Shown: positions 33,295-45,200 of the stretch, in pieces | How positions within the stretch are numbered: the first letter of the stretch is position 1 | Layout of the letters: each line of letters begins with the position of its first letter | From: Benincasa hispida | Taxonomy: Eukaryota > Streptophyta > Magnoliopsida > Cucurbitales > Cucurbitaceae | Reading direction: 5' to 3' | NCBI RefSeq assembly: GCF_009727055.1 | Contig: NC_052354.1 | Span: forward strand, 45,901,348 to 45,965,347 | DNA length: 64,000 nt | Notes under the pieces: generated by a model | Database searches by the model: none | Told to the model about the DNA's origin: nothing | The model's input: only the letters and a program-made list of their open reading frames with translations | Made by a program: the position numbers and the translations under genes

Positions 33295-36200
33295 ATGAAA
33301 GCTCCCCCAAATGGGTTTCTGGCCAATTCTGGAGAAGGTAACTCTCATCTTCAACTTGTATGCAATGTCTGCTTTCTGATTTCCTTTCTCTCGCATTTCT
33401 ACCACTTTTCAAATCTCTAGTCACGCAGTAACTTAGCCTATTGATCATGCCCCGTTTTAACACCGGCTTTTCTCTGAACTAGTGAGCAAATGAAGTTCGA
33501 TTTTTCTCCCATTTTCGTTGAAATGGATGAAAAATGCAGCATGGTTTTACTTTTGACCTCCTTCATTTCCTCTTATATCGTGGCCTTTTTTAATATCACA
33601 TAGTAAGGGTATTCTGTTTAACTATACAATTGGCCACATTATTGCAAACCTTAGAAATCATTGAATTGACTCTCCATGTTGATCTCCTCTATAATGTTCT
33701 TTAAAAACACGATTGATGAGAGATTCTGAAGTTGTGTTATGCTTCGGACATTTTAAAAATCTACTTAAATATTCATCCACTTTGTTTGACGGGATAAGTT
33801 TTTAGTGAACCAATTCATTTATTGTTCATGAAATCAGAATTGCATTTTTGAACAAGAAGCAAACTTTTCATCAATGAGAACAAGCAAAATGTTTGGGGGT
33901 TCAATCTCCCAGAGAGAGAAAAAATATTGAGAACCTTTTTTGGAAAGGCAGCAAAGAGGACAAGGAATTTCATCTTCTTAAATGGAATATTTTCAAAGCC
34001 CCCGTGGAGGATAGAGGCCTTCAAATTTTAGATATTCAACTGAGGAACACCTCTTGGCTCTCTCTTGGCTAAATGGAAATGGCGGGTTTACTGTTCTTTT
34101 CACTCTTTGGCATCAGGTCATTGCCTCCAAATATGGATCCATTATCTTCGACCTTAAACCAGATGCCAAAACCTTATCCTCTTCCACAGGCCCTTGAAAA
34201 TCCATTGATAAACTGAAACACAGTGTGTTCTCATATAACCATAAAGGTGGGAAATGGAAATAGCACTTCTTTTTGGAAGGATATGAGACTTGGGAACTCT
34301 AGTGTACAATATCTCTTCCCTCAACTCTACCACCTTTCACACGAGAAAGATGCCTCCATTGCTGAATTTTAGTGTTCAAATTCTTAATCTTGGGTGCTCC
34401 ATCCAAGAAGAAACCTCTTGGAGGTTGAGTTGATAATTGGGCCATTTTATTCACCTTTTTTACAGCCTCTACAATTTGCAGCTAGAGAAGACTCTGGGAG
34501 CTTGTCTCTAGAACTAGATGGCATTTGCACTTCAAAGTATTTGTCAAAGCCCTATCCTCCAATGAAACAAGTGCTAAATCGGCTGTGTATCAACAGGTTT
34601 GGTCTGGTTGTTTCCCCAAAAATGTAAAAAATTTCATTTGGGAGCTCAGCCACTCTTACATCAACACCCTTTGTTACAAGATGCTTTTGGCTAGGAATTT
34701 CCCAGATCGAGTAATACTCTCTCTTATCTCTCTTTTGCTTTTTGGGCACCCTTAGAAAAGGACAGAAAGATCTTTTGGCTATATCATGTTCGTGCCACTG
34801 CCTTCTTTTGGAATCTTTGGTGGGCGTCGAGAGATTTGAGGTAAGGAGATCCTCTTTCCCCTTCTCTTTTTCTCCTTGTGGTTGATGTTCTAAGCAGGAT
34901 GGTGAGTATGTCAAGGGTAATATTATTAAACCCTTTGAAGTGGGTAAGGATAGGGTGGCCCTATCTCATCTTTATTTTGTGGATGACACTTTCTTCTTTT
35001 GCTTGGGAAGTGTTAATTCGTTCCTGATGTTGAATCACATTCTTGCCTTCTTCGAGGAGATGTTGGGTCTGAAGATTAACAGGGGAAAGTGTTGTGTTTT
35101 GGGGATCAATAGTGAAGAGGTTAAGGTTAAACGTTGGGAGAGTGGATTGATTGCGAGGTTGGGAGTCTTCCATCTTCCTACTTAGGCCTTTCTCCTGGGA
35201 ATAATCCAAGGTGTGTTTCCTTGTGGGATCTGGATTGATAGGTGGCATCTTGAAAAAAGGGCCTATTTTCTAAAGTGGGCTGCCTCACTCTGATTAAGTT
35301 AGTTTTGAGTGGCATTCCGGTTTATTTCTTTACTCTCTTTAAGGCTTCGGGTGAGGTTTGTGAGTGTATGGAGAGATTAATGTGTGATTTCCTTTGGGAA
35401 GGGATCGATGAAGGAGAAGGAAAAGGCTCACACCTTATCAATTGGGAGGTTATTGAAAAATTTTCTTTGGGGGGTTTAGAAATTGGGAATCTTAGGATGT
35501 GTAACAAAGTCCTTTTAGCCAGATGGCTGTGGCGCTTTTATGTTGAGCCAAATTCTCTTTGGTGTAAGATTATTGTTAGTAAACATGGTCCCCATCCTTT
35601 CGAGTGGTTGGCTAAAGGGATTAAAGGCACCTACCGGAATCTTTGGAAAGATATCTCGAAAGAGCTCCCTGGCTTTGTTCTTTGGATTCGGTGTGTGGTG
35701 GGAGAAGGGAGAGAGACTTATTTTTGGGAAGATCACTGGGTGGGGGAAAGACCTCTCTGTGGGTTATTTCCTCGGTTATATCATTTGTCCTCCTTCAAAA
35801 ATCATTTTATGAGGGATTTTCTTACGTGGACAGGGAGCTCTTATATGTTTTCCTTCGGGTTCTGTCGTGCTCTTTCCAATAGGGAAACGATGGATGTGGT
35901 GGCCCTCCTTTCTCTTCTTAAGAGTTACCTATTTCGTCTTGGGAGGAGAGATGTGAGAATCTGGAGCCTTAATCCTTCTTCCAGTGTTTGGTTAATCCTT
36001 CTCCTATGGGTGAGTCTGTTTTTTCGTTGTTATGGAGGATTAAGGTTCCTAGAAAGGTGAGATTCTTCACTTAGGAGGTTCTTCATGGCCGTATTCATAC
36101 ATTGAACAGGCTTGTGAGGAAGATGTCGTTGATGGTGGGGCCTTTCTATTGTATTCTTTGCTGGAAAGTGGAGGAAGACTTGGACCACATTCTTTGGCAC

Positions 36201-39200
36201 TATGATTTTGCTAGCCTGATTTGAGATTCTTTTTTTCAGACATTTGACATGATGTGCGCTCGTCCCAGAGGTGTTAAAGATATGATCGAGGAGTTCCTCC
36301 TCAATCTGCCATTTGGGGAGTGAAGCCGTTTTCTTTGGCATGCTAGTGTACTATTATGTGGGTGCTTTTGGGGTGAGAGGAACAACAGGGTGTTTAGGGG
36401 GTTGGGAGGGATGCTAGAGAAATTTGGCCTTTGGTGCATTTTCATGTTTCTCACTAGGCTTCAATTTTGAAGGCTTTTTGTAATTATCCTCTTGACTTGA
36501 TTTTGTATAGTTGGAGTTTCTTCTTGGTGTCTTCCCTTTTGGTGGGCTTGTTTTTTTGTACGTCCGTGTATTCTTTCATTTTTTTTCCTCAATGAAAGTT
36601 GTTCTCATAAAAAAAAAAAAAAAAAAAAAAGGTACTACCTTTTCCAATTTCCAATTTTTCTCAATTTTTAATTCAAAACATTCATTTCCAAAGAAATTGA
36701 ATTTGGAAAAACCACAAAAAAAAGAACATATATTAATTTTTAACATCATTCAAACTTTTTTCCATTAATTTTCACATTATTTAACCTCAAAATTGAATTT
36801 ACGTGGGTTTTGCTTATTTTACCATCCAATATTTTCTTGGGACTCATGGATGACATACTTCCGATTATGTTAGAAACTTTTTAGCATACTATGATTTGGG
36901 AGCAATATTGTCATTATCAAATAAGTTATGTTATTGCTGGGCTAGTACCTCCTAGATCCTTTTTTGACTATTTAATCTTGTATTTGGCTTTCACTTTATG
37001 ACCTAGACTTTATTAATGAAATATTCAGTTCATAATCATATTTCGGTCTTCATTGTTATCTACTATTCCATTACCAATCATATTTGGTTCTAATTATTGA
37101 TTTATATTCTTAAGGTCATAGTTTATTACTTAAATAAGTTCATTATGAAATTTTACTAAAAATTCACAATATTTTTTTAAAATTTTCATGATATCTATGA
37201 TTTTTCTTGGAATATCACACTGATAATACCTTGTTTGTACCCCATTTCATAATACAGTGAATGGTTATTGTTTTTTAAAAAAAGGGAAAAAAAAGAAGAA
37301 AAAACAAACTACTAGACAACACTAAAAGCAATTTCAAACAAAAACTCAAAACCAAGCTGAAACGAAGTCAAATGCAACCCACTGAAACAATCAAAAGCTG
37401 AGAAGCCGGCAAAACACCAAGTCATGAGAAGGATCCTCTTCGAAAATTGAGAAAAGGCTACATGCCGCAACAAAGAAATTGGTGTTGGAGTTCAATCTTC
37501 TCTGTTTCATCTGTCAATGAATTGTTCCTTCATCATTTAAGAAAATTGAGAAAATGTTGCGCCATAGCAACAACAAAGTGAATTATGCTGCTTTTTGGAA
37601 ACAAAAGAGAAGCAAAACTTCCTCAGCCTAAAGAAACTGTGGAGCCACTTAAAGAGAATGAATAATAACACATAAGGAAGCTACCTGAAGATTTATGAAC
37701 AACTTCCAAAAGATTAAGCAGAAAAACTTCAGAATTCAGAGCAGGAACTTCAAAATACTAATGCTTTGATCTCATATATCTAAAGGCCCGAAGGATAAAA
37801 ATGATCTTTATCTTTTAATGTAACTTCATGGAGAAGTGGAAACAGTGACATATCAGACGACTTCTTCACAAGAGAATTGATTTCTTTTTGAAAAAGATTG
37901 CATAAAGCCCATCCAATAGCTTCATCTGTTTCGATGTCCTCCTGCCTATTATCAATTGGAAATGGGAACTTCAAGTCTACACTACCAAGACTCGGATTCC
38001 ATTATCAGCTTCCAAATCATCCTTTCAGATTTCTAACTTTTGGTTGTCCCATTACCAACTGGAAAATTGAACTCCAACTTGTGTACTAAGCCTCTTATTG
38101 GTGTTCTCTCTCATTTATTTGCTCACTTTTCCCCTACTAATGTTTATTTGAATTTAGCTGCTTTTATTTTCCGTAGGAGGAGTTTTGTTTTAGTTTACTT
38201 TTGTAGTTTTCTTTCACTTCCTTTTGGGAGTCTGTTTCCTTAGAACATTGCCATATTTTTTCCTTATTCAATGAGAAGTTTATACCTTGATCGAAACTAG
38301 CACAATCATTGATAAAAGAAGTAACTGTCTTAGATAGGCCTTTTATGCATTTATTGTATGTTTGGTCATGTCAAAGGAGTTATTCATTGACTCTAGTCAT
38401 ATGGCGATATTTTGTATATCTCAATCTTCCAAATATCATAAGATACAATTTAGCATTGGGAATCTGAGTGGTCCACAATCCCTTTTCTTATGTTTCTTTT
38501 TATTTGGGTTATTGGTTTTTTTTCTCTGAAAGGCAATGACTCTTGTTTGGTTTGGGAACAGGTGAAAGGAAGAATATTAATTCTGAGTTATGGCATGCTT
38601 GTGCTGGGCCTCTTGTTTCGTTACCTCCAGTCGGAAGTCTAGTGGTATACTTCCCTCAAGGCCACAGTGAACAAGTATGTACTTCGTCTTTCAATTTATT
38701 TGAACATGTACTCGTGGATAGTGGTTGTGATGGATTTTCCTTTTCTTGTTTAAACCTTTCAGGTTGCAGCATCGATGAATAAGGAGACTGATTTCATTCC
38801 AAACTACCCTAACCTTCCTTCAAAGTTGATCTGCATGCTCCACAATGTCACATTACATGTACGACTACGAGTGCTTCATCCCATAGATCTAATGAAATCT
38901 CTTAAATTGAACTGATAGATATTTTCAAGGAATAAATCAGCAGATTGATTTGATCTTTTGTCAGCACTTGAATCACAATATTTTGTTTTCCATGGCCTTC
39001 ATGACTACTGCACTCAACCATTATCTTTTTATTAAAATAATAAGGTTCGTGCTAGCAGGCCGTTGGCAGGCTGAAAAGAAATGAACATTCTGTGGATAAT
39101 TGCCAAAATACTACAAAAAAGAAAAAATAATAAAAAAAAAAAAGAAAAGTAAAGAAAAGAAAGTACGTGCTAATAAATATGTGAGCACAACATGAGATGA

Positions 39201-42200
39201 TTGTTTTGTGTTCTGAACCAGGCTGATCCTGAAACGGATGAAGTGTATGCACAAATGACCCTTCAACCAGTGAATAAAGTAGGTTAACTAGTCAATCAGT
39301 GTTCTATACTTCATATTGGATTCATTTATACATTCAAGTATCTTGCTTGTTAAAAGAATATTCTGACTTTCTGTTTTGCAGTATGAAAAAGAAGCTTTAT
39401 TGGCATCTGATATTGGCCTCAAACAAAGCAGGCAGCCTGCAGAATTCTTCTGCAAAACTCTAACAGCTAGTGACACCAGCACTCATGGTGGATTTTCTGT
39501 GCCTCGTCGTGCAGCTGAGAAGATTTTCCCCCCATTAGTGCGCATCTCATCTCATATTCTCAAAATTAGTTTCATTTATTATATTGATTTAGGAATGCTG
39601 AAGTTTTTTTAGTAAGAAATTAAGTTTTAATTGAGAAAAATGAAAGAAATACAAAGGCATACATAAAGAAAAAAACGGTCCCCAAAAAACAAAAAAGTGA
39701 GAGGGAAACCAAAAACTAACTGCAAAAAATCGTGGTCATAATTACACAATGTGTGCGTTTATGTATATGCCTGTATATGATGTTGGGATAAATGTTGAAA
39801 ATTAGTTACTGTTAGTTCGTTGGCTCACGTAGCCGTTGGGTGGTTTAGGTTGGTATAAAGGACTGCCTAGTCTACTTCGTTAGGAACTAGCAGCTGTAAC
39901 AGAGTAGGGAGTTAGAGTTAGTCTTCAGTTAGCAACTTAGCTTGTATTAATATTAGTTGTTTAGGTTGTATGAACACAATTCTTAATCAATAAGTTTTTT
40001 TGCCTTTCGGCTACACCAGTATGTTTTTGTTAATAATGGTATTTTATGTGATTTGAAGTTGTAATGCAAATTTTTAGTTTAAGGTTTAAAGACAAGTTTG
40101 AAATGGATTAACGTCTTAAAGATGAAATAAAGACCTTCACCAGAAATTTCTTGAACATCATATTTGTTTTTTTGTGTGTGTATCTTTCTTATAAGCTGAT
40201 ATTGAAGATTTTTAATTATAGGACTACTCGATGCAACCCCCTGCTCAGGAATTAGTGGCTAGAGATTTGCATGATAATTCATGGACATTCAGACATATTT
40301 ACCGCGGTATGGAACCTTTCATTTCTTTTCCTTAGCCTTCGTCAGTTGAAGATCTCTGTTTATATTTGCTTCTCTGACAGTGTACTTTCTTTTTGGCCTT
40401 CCATTATGAAAATATTGGGAAATTTCCTCTCTGGTTCATATTATTACGTTTCCATCAATGGCAAACGGAAGATGTACATATCAGTTTTGGGGGATGGTGG
40501 TGTTGTTTTCATATAGAACTTTAATTTGTTTTTATTTGTTTTATTTTTCATGTGAGTGGAGAAAGAATAGGAACCAAAAATTGATTGAAAGAGAATACTG
40601 AGATTGTAAAAAGTTACTATAACCCAAGCACTTGAGCAGTTCGTATTCATTTCTCTCCTCTTCTCTATTGCTCTCGTGCTGTATAGCCCTTTGAGAGTAA
40701 AGTATAAGCCACTTTTTTTTTTCCCTGGGGGGGAACCTACGAGCAGCATAAACAACGACAACATTTATTTATTTATTTATTTAGGATCCATTGGAGATTA
40801 CCGCCCCACTAGCATCATCTAGTGTTTATAATATTGTTGCTAGAGTTTTATTAAGGAGGCTTGATCAATTTCTTTCATATACGACTACTGAGTTTCAACC
40901 CACATTTATAGCATGTAAAAAAATTCTATATGCCTCTCTAATATAGCAAACAAGCTCATTGATGAATGAAAAAGGAAAAAGAAAGAATTATTGTAGAGCT
41001 AGAAATTGAAAGTCTTGGACAAGAATCTTCTTTGGCAACCAAAGTAAGAAGGTAGGCTTTAATAGGTTTCCTTTGAGTGCTTTGGACAGTAATTAGGTCC
41101 CCTATTTCCTCTAATGAGTCTAAGACGGAGAGCTCTGGAAGGAGCTGGTTGTTCTGTGAATTTATGTGGCCAAAAGTCTCCTTGTCCACACTTCGATAAT
41201 TAATTTCAGGCCCATTAAATGAATATGCAATGAACCCATGCCCTGACCAACCCCTCAAAGGGTTATTGGGCTGCCAATACTCTACCAAGGGAAAAAAGGC
41301 TATGGTGTTGCAACCATATGGTCTCAAAGAGGAAAGGGTAGGGGCCCATCTATCAAAGCCAAAGAATAATTTAAATAGCATAGTGATCTGATGTTGCGCA
41401 TTCCCATCATTTAACCATAACATTGGAAATTTGGAGAGGAAAGCTTACGTAGTTAAAAATCAGTCTAACATGGGGAGAGTGGGAGTCTCTGGTATCCAAC
41501 TAGGGAAAATGTCCATTTGGGAAGGGGATCTCAGTGAGGGATGCTTATCAATAAAGCTATTGAAGTTGGGAAGGGTTTTATGTTTTTCCATGGGCATCGA
41601 TGATAAAAATAATAAATAAATAAAATCCGACGTTATTGTTTCGAGAGCTCATGCCTCTGTCAGTATTGCATGAGACTAATTCCCATTTGTTAGGAAAATA
41701 TTCTACAGAATACTAAATTGTATACTTCAAATTGATTTATCTTTATTTTTCTAGTGAACTGCTTGTATTTTGGCTGTCCATTTTCATTTAGTTGACTCTG
41801 ATTTCTATCATAAAAAACTTTTCTTATTAAGATGGTGGGAACTTGCCCATGTGTACTTAGAAGAACATGAATATGAATTTTATTATTTTGATGAGGTTGA
41901 AAATGCATAAAACTGCACACTGCATTTTTTTCAGGCCAACCAAAACGACACCTTCTGACCACTGGTTGGAGTGTTTTTGTTAGCACAAAACGACTCTTTG
42001 CTGGGGATTCTGTGCTCTTTATTAGGTATAAAATCATCAGTTTGTAACTCACCTAAAATTCTTGTTTAGATAAATGCTGATCCTATATAAATTCATGCAT
42101 AATAGAGATGAAAAGTCACAGCTTCTCTTAGGCATAAGGCGTGCTAACAGGCAGCAGCCAGCTCTCTCTTCGTCGGTCATATCAAGTGATAGCATGCACA

Positions 42201-45200
42201 TAGGAATTCTTGCTTCTGCTGCTCATGCTGCTGCAAATAACAGTCCTTTTACCATATTTTACAACCCTAGGTAAGTACTGATTAGTATTTTCATCTAACT
42301 CCACTAAAATTTGTTTGTGATTTCAGTTTTGGAATCTACGTTCATTTCCTGAGTTTTTCAGGGCCAGTCCTTCTGAATTTGTGATACCTTTGGCCAAGTA
42401 TAATAAAGCAATGTATACACAAGTTTCGCTTGGCATGCGATTTAGGATGATGTTTGAAACTGAGGAGTCGGGAGTACGCAGATATATGGGTACGATTACT
42501 GGTATCAGCGACATGGATTCTGTGCGATGGAAAAATTCACAGTGGCGCAATCTTCAGGTACTATATAAGTTCTCTAAGGATTTAGATACATGAATCTTAA
42601 ATGATGGAAAATTATAATTCATGTTCTCAATTTCATTGGTAAAAGGAAGAGAATACTTCTATTGTAAGAGGATGTCTTTGCAGGCATTAACAATAAGGAT
42701 CCCTCTGTTATCATCAATAGTTCTATAGAGACCTATCCAAGATATACATGCAGAATTCAGTTCTTTGGCCCATTTTTGGGTGCAAATGCTTGTACGATGC
42801 ATAAAGCTAAATTGTGATAGCAGTTTTTAACATTTGGGATCAGGGAATTAGAATACTACTATTCTTCTAGGGTTTATCTTTGCTTAACTTCTTACTGATG
42901 ATATTATATATGATAATACAGTCTTAAATTTCCTGTGATTTGATCAAAAATCCGTTTTCAGAATTATACTGAACTTCGACTATATGTAATCCTTTGCATT
43001 ACTTCAAAATTTGTTGTTATACTCAATCCATGAACGTTAATGCCTTGCTTCTGTTGCATACCAATGATGTGTATTTACTGAAGGTTGGATGGGATGAATC
43101 AGCAGCTGGTGAACGACCTAACCGAGTTTCAATATGGGAAGTTGAGCCTGTTGTGACTCCCTTTTACATATGTCCGCCTCCATTTTTCAGACCCAAATTC
43201 CCTAAACAACCAGGGATGCCAGGTAATTGAAACCTACAAAATATTCTTTGGAATCATGTGTTTAAGTGAATAGAAAGCAGCATTGGGAGAGACGTTTCAG
43301 GATTGCTTCTTCCTCTGTAATATATTGTAGTGACCTTCAGGTTTTATTTTGCAGATGATGAATCTGATATTGAAAATGCTTTTAAGAGAGCCATGCCATG
43401 GTTTGGTGATGACTTTGGCATGAAAGATGCACCAAGCTCAATCTTTCCTGGTTTAAGTTTAGTGCAGTGGATGAGCATGCAACATAATAATCAGTTCCCA
43501 GCAGCTCAATCTGGAATTTTGCCGTCCATGGTTGCTCCTAGTGCTCTGAATGATGACCCATCCAAATTATTGAGTTTTCAAGCACCAGTACTGTCTTCAC
43601 CAAATCTCCAATTCAGCAAAGCAAATCAACTGAACCAAGTTGGCCAGTTGCCTCCAACTGCATGGTCTCAACAGCAGCAGCTTCAGCAATTATTACAAGT
43701 TCCTGCAAGCCAACAGTTACAGCAGCAGCAGTTGCCACCCCAGCAGGAACTACAGCAGCAACAACTGCAGCAGCTGCCCCAGCAGCAGCAACTCCAGTCA
43801 CAACAGCCACAACGGCAACAGCAGACCTCGCAATCTGTTCTTCTGAACAACAGTGTAACCGCTGCTAACCATTTGCCAAATCCAAGTTTGCAACAACCAC
43901 TTGTATACTCTCAGCTACAACAACAACAATTGCTTGCAGGCAATATTCAATCACATCAAACCAGCCAACCATCTAATAAGAATTCATTTCAGACATCTTT
44001 ATCGGAAGAAACACAGTTTCAGCCACAAATAGAGCAGCAACCTAGCCTTCTTCTGAGACACCAGCAGCCAACACAATTTCAACAGGCCCCACTACAATTA
44101 TTGCAACAAAGTCTGTCTCAAAGAGCACAACAGCAGCCACAAGTTCAGCAATTTTCACAGCCAATCCCAACTGAGCAACAACTTCAATTGCAGCTGCTAC
44201 AGAAGCTGCAGCAGCAGCAGCAACCATTGCTCTCCCCAGCTAGCCCACTATTACCACCTCAGCTGCTACAGCAGCAGCACGTTCATCAGCAAAACCAGCA
44301 GTTACCACCATTGCCGTTGCCCAATCAGCAGCAGTTCAATACTAGTGGAGGCAGCTTCCAAACAGAAAAACTTAACAGCAATGGCTTCGCAAGTTTAGGT
44401 CTCATGCAGTCCCAGCAGGCTCCTGTAACCCAATCCCATAATCAATTCAAACCAACCACGGCAATTAGAGCATACTCTGGACTGACCGATGGAGATGCTC
44501 CGTCTTGTTCAACCTCACCTTCCACTAATAATTGCCCCATTTCAGTATCAAACCTGCTCAATAAGAACCAGCAAGGAGCAGCCACACTTGGTGGAGATTC
44601 AGTAGTTGAGCCTGCAACTAACCCGACACAGGAGCTACAGAGCAAACCTGATTTGCGGATCAAACATGAGTTTCCTAACTCAAAAGGATTAGACCAACTA
44701 AAATATAAAAGTACTGTTCCTGACCAGTTAGAAGCGTCTTCTTCTGGGACATCATATTGTTTGGATGCTGGCACTATTCAGCAGACTCTCCCACTCCCTA
44801 CATGTTTGGATAATGATGTACAATCACATCCACGTAACAATATCCCTTTCAGTAATAGCATGGATGGATTGACACCAGATACCTTATTGTCGAGGGGATA
44901 TGACTCTCAAAAAGATCTTCAGAACTTACTTTCTAACTATGGTGGGGGTGTGCCAAGAGATATTGAAACAGAGTTGTCCACTGCTGCAATCAGCTCACAG
45001 TCATTTGGGGTTCCGAACCTGCCTTTCAAGCCTGGCTGCTCAAATGATGTCAACGTAAATGAAGCTGGAGCTTTGAGTGGTGGATTGTGGGCAAACCACA
45101 GTCAACGTATGCGTACATATACAAAGGTTTGATGCCCCACTTTATGTCTACTTTCTCTAGTACCCTGGGTGAATAGTAAATGATATTGATGATTAAAATT

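Larger units (their letters stand above)
33338..38561 (+). other. ARF first intron, 5224 bp, with LINE fragments
   Basis: Donor GTAACT after a phase-1 split Gly codon; acceptor GGAACAG. It holds LINE remnants (33900-34760 and 34836-36630). The rest (36640-38540) is A+T-rich with no recognised gene; a minus-strand 64-codon frame at 37974-37780 matches nothing I know. Confidence 0.85.

Noticed and set aside
34552..34914. Minus-strand frame of 120 codons in ARF intron 1
   Set aside because: Antisense shadow of the LINE fragments.
38543..38782. Open frame starting with ATG at 38543 as the ARF start
   Set aside because: The ATG lies in the intron before acceptor 38561. The [15 protein letters not shown] start at 33295 matches the family and joins in phase.
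43613..43868. Alanine- or serine-rich frames overlapping the ARF glutamine region on both strands
   Set aside because: They are other-frame shadows of CAG/CAA repeats in ARF exon 11.
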